This document shows, piece after piece, positions 9,268 to 16,533 of a stretch of 61,129 bases of DNA. The position numbers were made by a program, and so were the translations under genes. The DNA lies in assembly GCF_014646995.1 (NCBI RefSeq), contig NZ_BMOI01000015.1:19105-80233 (forward strand). The letters run 5' to 3'. Each line of letters begins with the position of its first letter. Position 1 is the stretch's first letter. The notes beneath the pieces are model-generated. The model did no database searches, was not told the origin of the DNA, and saw only the letters and a program-made list of their open reading frames with translations. Source of the DNA: Curtobacterium luteum. Lineage in GTDB: Bacteria > Actinomycetota > Actinomycetes > Actinomycetales > Microbacteriaceae.

Positions 9268-10314
9268 TCACTTCTCATCGTCGGTGTCGTCGGTCCGGAT
9301 GGCCTGGCCGAGCAGGTTCCGCTTCGGCTTCCGCGACTTCGTCGGGGCCGGGGTCGGCTGGGTCCGCACGGTGCGCAGCCCGTTGATGGACGTTGCGTTC
9401 TCCCATCCCGCGGGCATGATCATCGCCATCGCCGGCAGGGTGACGCCGAGCTCGTCGACGCTGCGCTTCAGCCGGATGCGCAGCTCGCGTCCGACGACGT
9501 CGAGCTCCGAGGACCGCGTCTTCACCACGAGCCGGAACACCATGCCGGCGTCCGTGATCGACTGCAGCCCCCAGATCTCCGGCTTCTCGACGATGCGCTG
9601 CCGCCAGCGGGGCTCCTGCGACATGGTGACGGCGGCCTTGAGCAGGGCGTCCTGCACGGCGTCGATGTCGGTGTCGTACGGGACGGTGATGTCGACGAGG
9701 ACCCGCGACCAGCCCTGGGACAGGTTGCCGACGCGGAGGATCTGCCCGTTCGGCACGAACCAGAGGATGCCGTTCACGTCGCGGATCTGCATGACCCGGA
9801 GGCCCACGTTCTCGACCACGCCGGTGGCCTGCCCGGTGTCGACGACGTCGCCGACGCCTGCCTGGTCCTCGAGGATCATGAAGATGCCGGACAGCAGGTC
9901 GCGCACGATGCTCTGCGCACCGACGGCGAGGCCGGCCGCGACGAGCGAGGCGCCCCCGACGATGCCGACCGCGGCGTTCGGGATCGCGACCGGGATGATG
10001 ATCGCGAGTGCCACGGCCACGACGATCACGGTGGCGAGGTTCTCGAGGACGCTGCCGAGCGTCCGGGTGCGCTGCACGACGCGGGCGGTCTGCGCCGGTG
10101 AGGCGATGAGCGCCTGCGTGTCGGTCGTGCCCTGGCGCTTCTTGACGCCGAGGACCACGCGGTTCACGACCGTGGTGATCATCCGGCGGAGGATCAGGCG
10201 CACGATGATCGCGGCGAGGATCACGATGACGATCGTGATCGGCTTGCCCCAGACGCTCCAGAAGTCGTCGAGGGCGGAGTTCACGGCTGCGTTGGTTGAT
10301 GCGGCGAGGAGCAT
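9268..10314 (-). CDS. mscS: Small-conductance mechanosensitive channel, MscS family
   Basis: 348 residues. The N-terminal helices (ITIVIVILAAIIVRLILRRMITTVV and LATVIVVAVALAIIIPVAIPNAAVGIVGGASLVAAGLAVGAQSIVRDLLSGIFMILEDQ) contain the pore-lining Gly/Ala pattern. The MscS beta domain follows (GDVVDTGQATGVVENVGLRVMQIRDVNGILWFVPNGQI). The C-terminal region carries an alpha/beta domain and a basic tail (RKPKRNLLGQAIRTDD). It would act as an emergency osmolyte-release valve in the cytoplasmic membrane. The start is supported by the pore architecture and by a TAGCAT box ten bases upstream. Confidence 0.9.
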   Translation of the reverse strand: MLLAASTNAAVNSALDDFWSVWGKPITIVIVILAAIIVRLILRRMITTVVNRVVLGVKKRQGTTDTQALIASPAQTARVVQRTRTLGSVLENLATVIVVAVALAIIIPVAIPNAAVGIVGGASLVAAGLAVGAQSIVRDLLSGIFMILEDQAGVGDVVDTGQATGVVENVGLRVMQIRDVNGILWFVPNGQILRVGNLSQGWSRVLVDITVPYDTDIDAVQDALLKAAVTMSQEPRWRQRIVEKPEIWGLQSITDAGMVFRLVVKTRSSELDVVGRELRIRLKRSVDELGVTLPAMAMIMPAGWENATSINGLRTVRTQPTPAPTKSRKPKRNLLGQAIRTDDTDDEK

Positions 10315-10324
10315 GATCCGATCG

Positions 10325-10330
10325 ATGCTA
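10325..10330 (-). promoter_or_regulatory. Putative -10 box (TAGCAT) for near-leaderless mscS
   Basis: TAGCAT on the minus strand ends ten bases before the ATG at 10314, with no clear Shine-Dalgarno sequence. Confidence 0.4.
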
Positions 10331-10332
10331 GA

Positions 10333-10376
10333 GGGCGGGGCCTTGGCATCCCGTGAGGAACCCCGAGACCCCGCCC
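10333..10376 (-). terminator. Candidate pepN terminator
   Basis: GGGCGGGG (10333-10340) pairs with CCCCGCCC (10369-10376). It lies in the 89 bases between the pepN stop and the mscS start and overlaps neither. Confidence 0.4.
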
Positions 10377-10403
10377 GTCGTCAGCAGGTCAGGAGCCCGC
10401 GGG

Positions 10404-12944
10404 TCAGGCGTCCGCCGCCTGGACCCGGAGTGCCCGCTCGGTGCCCGCGAGGTTCTCGGTCACGATGCGGCGCAGTGCCGGGGTCTCGGGGTGGGCGTCG
10501 AGCCAGGCGCGGGCGGCATCCCGCAGCTCCACCGAGGCGAGCGGTGCCGGGTAGAGCCCGGTGACGACCGTGTCGGCGATGTGGTAGCTGCGCTCGGCCC
10601 AGATGCGGGTCAGGACGTCGAAGTACCTCGACACCAGGCCCTCGAGCACGACCGGGCTGTTGACGTGCTGGAACCCGACCGTGGTCTGGCGCACGATCGC
10701 GTTCGGGAGCGCGTCCGAGTCGACCAGCGAGGAGAACGCCGCGAGCTTGCCCTCCGCGGTCGGGATCGACGCCCGGGCGCGAGCGGCTGCCTGCTCACCC
10801 GACGCGGTCTTGTCGGCGGCGAGCTCGGCGTCGACGTCCGACCCGTCCGCGGCACCGGCGAGCACGAGGCCCTCCAGCAGCTCCCAGCGCAGGTCGGTGT
10901 CGATCTCGAGCCCGTCGAGCGTCACCGAGCCGTCGCGCAGCCCCTGGAGCGTCGCGACGTGTTCGGGCGTGGACGGGATCTGCGCGAAGAACTTGACGAA
11001 CTGGAACTGCGCGTCGGAGCCGGCCTCGGCCTCGGTCGCGAGGGTCCACAGGGTGTCGCCGACCTGGCGGATGGTCGCCTCGGACGTCGCCGGAGCGACG
11101 TAGTTGCGTGCGGTCAGCAGCAGCTGCGACAGCGTCGTGCGGATCGTGGTCGACTCGGTCTCGGTCGCGATGTTGCCGAGCACGAGCCGGACGTAGTCGC
11201 TCGCCGGGGCCTCGGCGTCGCGCGTGGCGTCCCAGATGGCGCCCCACACGATCGAGCGGGCGAGCGGGTTCGCGATGTCGGCGAGGTGCGCGATCGCGGT
11301 CTGGCGGGACTGCTCGTCGAGGCGGATCTTGGCGTACGCGAGGTCGTCGTCGTTGAGCAGCACGAGGTCGCCGCGGTGGACGCCGACGAGCTCCGGCACG
11401 TCGGTGCGGGCACCGTCGACGTCGATCTCGACGCGGTGGGTCCGCTCGAGCTTGCCGCCTTCGGACGCCGCGTAGACGCCGATCGCGAGACGGTGCGGGC
11501 GGAGCGTCGGGTGGTCCGTCGGCGCTTCCTGCAGGACGGCGAAGGACGTGATCGCGCCGTCGGCGTCGACCTCGAACTCCGGACGGAGGGTGTTCACCCC
11601 GGCGGTCTCGAGCCAGAGCGCGGACCAGTCGGAGAGGTCGCGGCCGCTCGTGGCCTCGAGCTCGACGAGGAGGTCACGGAGCTCGGTGTTCGAGTGGTGG
11701 TGCTTCTTGAAGTACGCCGAGACGCCGGCGAAGAACGCGTCGATCCCGACCCACGCCACGAGCTGCTTGAGGACCGAGCCGCCCTTGGCGTAGGTGATGC
11801 CGTCGAAGTTGACCTGGACGTCCTCGAGGTCGTTGATCGTCGCGACGATCGGGTGCGTCGAGGGCAGCTGGTCCTGCCGGTACGCCCAGGACTTCTCCAT
11901 CGCCTGGAACGTCGTCCACGCCTCGGCCCACTCGGTGGCCTCGGCCGTGGCGATCGTCGACGCCCACTCGGCGAAGGACTCGTTGAGCCAGAGGTCGTTC
12001 CACCACTTCATGGTGACGAGGTCGCCGAACCACATGTGCGCGAGCTCGTGCAGGATCGTGACGACCCGGCGCTCCTTGATGGCGTCGGTCACCTTCGAGC
12101 GGAACACGTAGGTCTCGGTGAAGGTCACCGCGCCCGCGTTCTCCATGGCGCCGGCGTTGAACTCCGGCACGAAGAGCTGGTCGTACTTCTCGAACGGGTA
12201 CGCGACGTCGAACTTCTCCTCGTAGTAGGCGAAGCCCTTCTTCGTGATGTCGAACACGTACTCGGGGTCGAGGTACTCGGCGAGCGACTTCCGCGCGAAG
12301 ACGCCGAGCGGGATCGTGCGGCCGTCGCGGCTCGTCAGCTCGTCGCGGACGACCTCGTACGGCCCGGCGACGAGCGCGGTGATGTAGCTGGAGATCTTCG
12401 CGGTCGGGGGGAAGGACCACGTCGCGATCTCGCCGTCGACGTGCGGCTGGGGGGTCGGGGAGTTCGAGACGACCTGCCAGCGGGCCGGCGCGGTGACGGT
12501 GAAGGAGAACTCGGCCTTGAGGTCGGGCTGCTCGAACACGGCGAACATCCGCCGGGAGTCCGGGACCTCGAACTGCGAGTAGAGGTAGACCTCGTCGTCG
12601 ACGGGGTCGACGAAGCGGTGCAGGCCCTCGCCCGTGTTCGTGTAGAGCGCGTCGGACACGACCACGAGCTCATTCTGCTCCTGCAGGTCGTCCAGCTGGA
12701 TCCGGACGCCGTCGTTCACGGCGGCCACGTCGAGCGCGGCACCGTTCAGCGTGACGGTGTGCACGGTCTTCGTGATCGCGTCGATGAACGTCGAGGCGCC
12801 GGGGGTCGCGCTGAAACGCACGCGGGTGGTGCTGCCGAACGTCTCGGCACCGCGGGTGAGGTCGAGCTCGACCTCGTACGACTGCACGTCGACGACGGCG
12901 GCGCGCTCCTGGGCTTCGATTCGGGTGAGGTTCTCTCCGGGCAC
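10404..12944 (-). CDS. pepN: Aminopeptidase N (M1 family)
   Basis: 846-residue cytoplasmic zinc aminopeptidase that removes N-terminal residues from peptides downstream of the Clp and other proteases. The exopeptidase motif GAMENAGAVTF, the zinc motif HELAH (ILHELAHMWFGD) and the third ligand Glu in WLNESFAEWAS are all present, followed by the long helical ERAP1-like C domain. The GTG at 12944 begins VPGENLTRIEAQERAA, the normal family start, with a GGAG site upstream. An open frame extends 41 codons further but is not PepN-like. Divergent from the reductase gene at 13070. Confidence 0.95.
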   Translation of the reverse strand: MPGENLTRIEAQERAAVVDVQSYEVELDLTRGAETFGSTTRVRFSATPGASTFIDAITKTVHTVTLNGAALDVAAVNDGVRIQLDDLQEQNELVVVSDALYTNTGEGLHRFVDPVDDEVYLYSQFEVPDSRRMFAVFEQPDLKAEFSFTVTAPARWQVVSNSPTPQPHVDGEIATWSFPPTAKISSYITALVAGPYEVVRDELTSRDGRTIPLGVFARKSLAEYLDPEYVFDITKKGFAYYEEKFDVAYPFEKYDQLFVPEFNAGAMENAGAVTFTETYVFRSKVTDAIKERRVVTILHELAHMWFGDLVTMKWWNDLWLNESFAEWASTIATAEATEWAEAWTTFQAMEKSWAYRQDQLPSTHPIVATINDLEDVQVNFDGITYAKGGSVLKQLVAWVGIDAFFAGVSAYFKKHHHSNTELRDLLVELEATSGRDLSDWSALWLETAGVNTLRPEFEVDADGAITSFAVLQEAPTDHPTLRPHRLAIGVYAASEGGKLERTHRVEIDVDGARTDVPELVGVHRGDLVLLNDDDLAYAKIRLDEQSRQTAIAHLADIANPLARSIVWGAIWDATRDAEAPASDYVRLVLGNIATETESTTIRTTLSQLLLTARNYVAPATSEATIRQVGDTLWTLATEAEAGSDAQFQFVKFFAQIPSTPEHVATLQGLRDGSVTLDGLEIDTDLRWELLEGLVLAGAADGSDVDAELAADKTASGEQAAARARASIPTAEGKLAAFSSLVDSDALPNAIVRQTTVGFQHVNSPVVLEGLVSRYFDVLTRIWAERSYHIADTVVTGLYPAPLASVELRDAARAWLDAHPETPALRRIVTENLAGTERALRVQAADA

Positions 12945-13056
12945 GGACGCTCCAACTTCCACTGGGGACGCGGACGGGTCGTTGTCCGCGTACGAGGGGT
13001 CCCGGCGCGGCGTCGTGCACCGGCGGGACGGTCGACTCCAGCCTAGCGAGCGCGCG

Positions 13057-13062
13057 TACGCT
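13057..13062 (+). promoter_or_regulatory. Putative -10 box (TACGCT) for leaderless reductase gene
   Basis: TACGCT ends seven bases before the GTG at 13070. No Shine-Dalgarno sequence is present. Confidence 0.5.
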
Positions 13063-13069
13063 CGCATCC

Positions 13070-13711
13070 GTGACCGAGACGACTGTGGACAACACGACCG
13101 AACGCACCGCTGTGGACTTCTGGTTCGACCCGAACTGCCCGTGGGCCTGGATGACGAGCCGCTGGGTGGGTGAGGTCGAGCGCCAGCGTCCGATCGACGT
13201 CACGTGGCACGTCATGAGCCTCTTCGTCCTCAACGAGCACCAGGACGTCCCGGAGCCGTACCGGGAGCGGCTCACCGCAGGCCAGGTCTACCCGCGGATC
13301 GTGACGGCCGCACGGCTCCGCCACGGCGACCAGGTCGTGAAGCCCCTCTACGACGCGCTCGGCGAGCACGTCCACCACCGGCAGGAGAGCGACCCCGAGC
13401 AGGTCGTCCCGACGGTGCTCGCGGAGCTCGGGCTCGACGCTGACCTGGTCGAGTACGCGTGGACGGACGAGGTCGACCAGGCCGTCCGTGCCAGCCACCA
13501 GGACGGCATCGACCGCGTCGGCCAGGACGTCGGGACGCCCGTCATCGCAGTCGAGGGCACCGCGTTCTTCGGCCCGGTCATCTCGCCGGCACCGAAGGGC
13601 CAGGAGGCGCTCGACCTCTGGGACGGCGTCGTCGCGGTCGCGAAGTACCCGGGCTTCTTCGAGCTGAAGCGCTCGCGCACCGTCGGCCCGGTCTTCGACA
13701 CCACCGTCTGA
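13070..13711 (+). CDS. DsbA-fold mycothiol-dependent reductase (Rv2466c-like)
   Basis: 213 residues with a thioredoxin/DsbA-type fold and the active site CPWAW at about residues 24-28 (FWFDPNCPWAW). This matches the actinobacterial Rv2466c group of mycothiol-dependent oxidoreductases, known for reductive activation of nitro compounds. The cis-Pro loop is GTPVIAVEGTAFFGPVISPAPKG. There is no signal peptide, so it is cytoplasmic. Monocistronic and probably leaderless. The assignment to mycothiol chemistry is by family resemblance. Confidence 0.8.
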   Translation: MTETTVDNTTERTAVDFWFDPNCPWAWMTSRWVGEVERQRPIDVTWHVMSLFVLNEHQDVPEPYRERLTAGQVYPRIVTAARLRHGDQVVKPLYDALGEHVHHRQESDPEQVVPTVLAELGLDADLVEYAWTDEVDQAVRASHQDGIDRVGQDVGTPVIAVEGTAFFGPVISPAPKGQEALDLWDGVVAVAKYPGFFELKRSRTVGPVFDTTV

Positions 13712-13724
13712 CGCGAACGGTCGC

Positions 13725-13784
13725 CGCACAACCAAAGACGCGCGGAACCACGAGATCGTCTGGTTCGGTCTGACTTTGGTTGCG
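13725..13784. repeat. Dispersed repeat family B, diverged copy
   Basis: The outer ends CGCACAACCAAAG and CTTTGGTTGCG are inverted. An inner pair, GAACCA with TGGTTC, forms a second stem. Two better copies lie at 49499-49560 and 53280-53341. It sits between the convergent reductase and GNAT genes. Confidence 0.65.
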
Positions 13785-13837
13785 CAGGAGCGCAGGAGTG
13801 CAGGAGCGCAGGAGCGCAGGAGCGCAGGAGCGCAGGG
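13782..13837. repeat. Tandem repeat, seven 8-base units
   Basis: The unit is GCGCAGGA. It is repeated seven times, with one base change in the third unit (GTGCAGGA) and the last unit ending in GCGCAGGG. Non-coding, next to the family B palindrome, in the gap between convergent genes. Confidence 0.85.
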
Positions 13838-13888
13838 CCGGGAGGCACGGGTCGCGCCCGGCAGGCGGGCGCGGCCCGCGGGGACGGC

Positions 13889-14416
13889 TCAGTCGAGCGG
13901 CAGTCGCATGAGTGTCAGGTCGAGCCAGCGGTCGAACTTCCGCCCGACCTCCGGCAGGACGCCGACGGTCACGAACCCGAGCCGTTCGTGCAACGCGATC
14001 GACCCGGTGTTCGACGAGCAGATCCCGGCCATCAACACGTGGTGCCCGTCGGCTCGCGCCCGAGCCACGAGTGCGTCCATGAGCACGGTCGCCACGCCCC
14101 GCCCGCGGAACCGCTCGACCACGTAGACGCTGTGCTCGACCGTGTGCCGGTAGCCCTGGTGCGGCCGGAAGCCGCTGTACGTGGCGTAGCCCGCGACGAC
14201 GCCCTCCACCTCGGCGACGAGCACCGGCAGTCCGGCCGACCGCCGCTCGGCCAGCCAACCGTCGAACCAGGGGCGCGGGTGGGGTTCCTCCTGCCAGATC
14301 GCCGTGGAGTGCAGCACCGCGTCGACGTGCAGCCCGTGCACGACGTCGAGGTCGCGCGGCTCGCAGTCGCGCACCGTGACCGCGGAAGGGGAACCCGTCG
14401 CATATGCTGTCGGCAT
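13889..14416 (-). CDS. GNAT family N-acetyltransferase (phosphinothricin acetyltransferase-like)
   Basis: 175 residues with one GNAT fold. The acetyl-CoA pyrophosphate loop is seen as VVERFRGRGVATVLMDALVARARADGHH (R-x-x-G-x-G/A motif). The motif B region GICSSNTGSIALHERLGFVTVGVLPEVGRKFDRWLDLTLM and the early HSTAIWQEEP segment resemble the PAT/Bar subgroup that acetylates phosphinothricin, methionine sulfone or similar amines. Substrate not certain. Its ATG overlaps the start codon of the divergent regulator by two bases (CATG at 14414-14417). A TACGAT box seven bases upstream suggests leaderless expression. Confidence 0.85.
   Translation of the reverse strand: MPTAYATGSPSAVTVRDCEPRDLDVVHGLHVDAVLHSTAIWQEEPHPRPWFDGWLAERRSAGLPVLVAEVEGVVAGYATYSGFRPHQGYRHTVEHSVYVVERFRGRGVATVLMDALVARARADGHHVLMAGICSSNTGSIALHERLGFVTVGVLPEVGRKFDRWLDLTLMRLPLD
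14403..14408 (+). promoter_or_regulatory. Putative -10 box (TATGCT) for the XRE-cupin regulator
   Basis: TATGCT ends six bases before the ATG at 14415. It lies inside the first codons of the opposing GNAT gene. Confidence 0.5.
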
Positions 14417-15059
14417 GTCTCAGATCGTAGACGAAACGGCGCCGGAAGCGGAAACGGCGGACACGGCGTCCGCTGACGACGCCGAGCAGCGTCGACTCGG
14501 TGAACGGCTCCGGCGTCTCCGCACCGAGCGCAAGTGGAGCCTCACCGAACTCGCCGAGGAGTCGGGCGTCTCCCGCGCCATGATCAACCGCGTCGAACGC
14601 GGGGTGTCCAGCCCGACGGCCACCATCCTCGGGCGGCTGTCCGGGGCGTTCGGACTCACCGTCTCACAGCTCCTCGACGAGAGCCTCGAGCACGAGGTGC
14701 CCAGGTCGAGCGACCCCGACCAGGCGCGCGGCGTCCAGCGCGGCGCGACCGCCGACTCCTGGACCGACCCCGACACCGGGTACCGCCGTCGTCCCGTCTC
14801 GAGTGCGGACTTCCCCGCGGACGTGACCGAGGTGCGCCTCCCGGCCGGCCGCGGAGTGGCCTACCCGGCGTCCGCGTACGCCTTCCTCCGGCACTGCATC
14901 TGGGTGCTCGACGGCACGCTCGAACTCGTCGTCGGCGACGACGTGACGCGCCTCGGCGCGGGGGACCGGATCGAGCTCGGCGAGCCGGCCGACGTGGTCT
15001 ACCGGAACACCGGTGACGACCTCGTCCGGTACGTCGTCGTCGTGGTCCGGGGCCGGTAG
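14415..15059 (+). CDS. XRE-family transcriptional regulator with C-terminal cupin domain
   Basis: 214 residues. An acidic N-terminal tail (1-25) is followed by a lambda-repressor-type HTH (GERLRRLRTERKWSLTELAEESGVSRAMINRVERGVSSPTATILGRLSGAFGLTVSQLLDE, about 28-90) and a small cupin (VTEVRLPAGRGVAYPASAYAFLRHCIWVLDGTLELVVGDDVTRLGAGDRIELGEPADVVYRNTGDD). This architecture is typical of regulators that sense a small metabolite through the cupin and repress an adjacent gene. The head-to-head GNAT gene is the obvious target. The start codons overlap, so binding near 14400-14430 would affect both genes. Confidence 0.9.
   Translation: MSQIVDETAPEAETADTASADDAEQRRLGERLRRLRTERKWSLTELAEESGVSRAMINRVERGVSSPTATILGRLSGAFGLTVSQLLDESLEHEVPRSSDPDQARGVQRGATADSWTDPDTGYRRRPVSSADFPADVTEVRLPAGRGVAYPASAYAFLRHCIWVLDGTLELVVGDDVTRLGAGDRIELGEPADVVYRNTGDDLVRYVVVVVRGR
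14424..14429 (-). promoter_or_regulatory. Putative -10 box (TACGAT) for the GNAT gene
   Basis: TACGAT on the minus strand ends seven bases before the GNAT ATG at 14416. It lies inside codons 4-5 of the regulator gene. Confidence 0.5.
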
Positions 15060-15068
15060 GCGCAGGAA

Positions 15069-15074
15069 TAGGAT
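15069..15074 (+). promoter_or_regulatory. Putative -10 box (TAGGAT) for leaderless rpiB
   Basis: TAGGAT ends seven bases before the rpiB ATG. No Shine-Dalgarno sequence. Confidence 0.5.
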
Positions 15075-15081
15075 CGGTGCC

Positions 15082-15570
15082 ATGCGCATCCACCTCGGAA
15101 CGGACCACGCCGGCCTCGAGTTCAACAAGACCCTCGCCACCCACCTGACGGAGGCCGGGCACGAGGTGGTGGACCACGGTCCGACCGAGTACGACGCACT
15201 CGACGACTACCCCTCGTTCTGCATCAACGCCGCGCACGCGGTCGTGCAGGACCAGCGCGCCGGTGTCGAGTCCCTCGGTGTCGTGTTCGGCGGTTCCGGC
15301 AACGGCGAGCAGATCGCCGCGAACAAGGTCGAGGGCATCCGGGCCGCGCTCGTCTGGAACGAGTCCACCGCGGTGCTCGCCCGCCAGCACAACGACGCCA
15401 ACGTCATCTCGATCGGCGCGCGCCAGCACACCGAGGACGAGGCGATCCGCTTCGTCGACCTCTTCATCGCGGAGCCGTTCTCGGGCGAGGAGCGCCACGC
15501 CCGTCGCATCGCGCAGCTCGCCGAGTACGAGACCACGGGGCACATCGCCGGTGAGCAGATCGACGAGTAG
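15082..15570 (+). CDS. rpiB: Ribose-5-phosphate isomerase B
   Basis: 162 residues of the RpiB/LacAB fold, converting ribose 5-phosphate to ribulose 5-phosphate in the pentose phosphate pathway. The start MRIHLGTDHAGLEFN carries the phosphate- and sugar-binding DHAG motif. VVFGGSGNGEQIAANKVEGIRAALVWNESTAVLARQHNDANVISIGARQ contains the anion hole GGSGNG and the conserved HNDAN. The typical catalytic Cys before GSG is Gly here (FGGSG), as in other actinobacterial RpiB enzymes that use a different base. Gene order continues into nei. Confidence 0.93.
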   Translation: MRIHLGTDHAGLEFNKTLATHLTEAGHEVVDHGPTEYDALDDYPSFCINAAHAVVQDQRAGVESLGVVFGGSGNGEQIAANKVEGIRAALVWNESTAVLARQHNDANVISIGARQHTEDEAIRFVDLFIAEPFSGEERHARRIAQLAEYETTGHIAGEQIDE

Positions 15571-15588
15571 GCCGGGTAGACAGGCTCC

Positions 15589-16518
15589 ATGCCCGAGGGT
15601 CACTCCGTCCACCGCATCGCCAACCAGTTCGCCCGGCACTTCGTCGGCAAGCGCTGCGAGGTGTCCAGCCCGCAGGGACGCTTCGCCGCCGGGGCGGCGC
15701 AGCTCGACGGCAAGCGCATGGTCGCCGCGCGCGCGGTCGCGAAGCAGCTGTTCCTGGAGTTCGAGGACGACCTGTTCCTCCGCGTCCACCTCGGCCTCTA
15801 CGGCGCGTGGGACTTCGCCGGCGTGATCTCGTCGGCCGAGGCGCTGTCCGAGGACGGCGACGGTGAGGAGTCGCTGTCGTCGATCGGCGCGCCGCGGCTC
15901 GCCCGGTACCGGATGGCCGAGCAGGAGAAGGCCGAGGACCCGATCGAGTCCTTCCCGCCGGACCCGGTCGGACAGGTGCGCGTCCGGATCCTCACCGAGG
16001 ACACCGTCGCCGACCTCCGCGGCCCGACCGCCTGCGTGGTCGAGGACCCGGCCGGCGTGCAGCGCGCCCTCGACAAGCTCGGACCGGACCCGATCAACGA
16101 CGACGGACCCGAGGCAGAGAAGACCTTCGTCGAGAACGTCCGGAAGCGGAACGTCGCGATCGGGCAACTGCTCATGGACCAGTCCGTGGTCGCGGGCATC
16201 GGCAACATCTACCGTGCCGAGCTGCTGTTCCGGCAGCGCATCGACCCGTACAAGCCCGGCAAGAAGATCACCGTGAAGCAGGCGAAGGCGCTGTGGCAGG
16301 ACTGGTCGAAGCTGCTGCACGACGGTGTCCGCGACGGTCTCATGCTGACCATGGACGACCTGTTGGAGGCCGACCACGCGAAGGCCGTGCGTTCCCGGAA
16401 GGACCGGCACTGGGTGTACCACCGCGAGGGCGAGCCCTGCCGGGTGTGCGGGACGGAGATCCGGATGGCGGACATGGCCGGCCGGAAGCTCTACTGGTGC
16501 CCGAAGGACCAGAAGTAG
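15589..16518 (+). CDS. nei: Fpg/Nei family DNA glycosylase (endonuclease VIII-like)
   Basis: 309 residues. Processing leaves MPEGHSVHRIA with the N-terminal Pro nucleophile and catalytic Glu of bifunctional Fpg/Nei glycosylase/AP lyases, which remove oxidised bases in base excision repair. The helix-two-turn-helix contains GQLLMDQSVVAGIGNIYRAELLFRQRIDP. The C-terminal zinc finger is C-x2-C (CRVCGTEI) plus a final WCPKD; the fourth ligand is less canonical than usual. The gene starts 19 bases after rpiB and is probably cotranscribed with it. Confidence 0.92.
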   Translation: MPEGHSVHRIANQFARHFVGKRCEVSSPQGRFAAGAAQLDGKRMVAARAVAKQLFLEFEDDLFLRVHLGLYGAWDFAGVISSAEALSEDGDGEESLSSIGAPRLARYRMAEQEKAEDPIESFPPDPVGQVRVRILTEDTVADLRGPTACVVEDPAGVQRALDKLGPDPINDDGPEAEKTFVENVRKRNVAIGQLLMDQSVVAGIGNIYRAELLFRQRIDPYKPGKKITVKQAKALWQDWSKLLHDGVRDGLMLTMDDLLEADHAKAVRSRKDRHWVYHREGEPCRVCGTEIRMADMAGRKLYWCPKDQK

Positions 16519-16533
16519 CGTCGGCGGCAGCGG

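Noticed and set aside
10353..13046. Open frame of nearly 900 codons on the plus strand
   Set aside because: It is exactly antisense to pepN, has the Arg/Val/Gly-rich make-up of a shadow frame in high-GC DNA and no recognisable domain.
13782..13837. Possible CRISPR array
   Set aside because: The units are 8 bases long and directly joined. There are no spacers and no cas genes.
14344..14400. Later start for the GNAT gene (GTG near 14381)
   Set aside because: It would remove the overlap with the regulator but lacks a ribosome binding site. The ATG at 14416 has a well placed -10 box. Not fully excluded.
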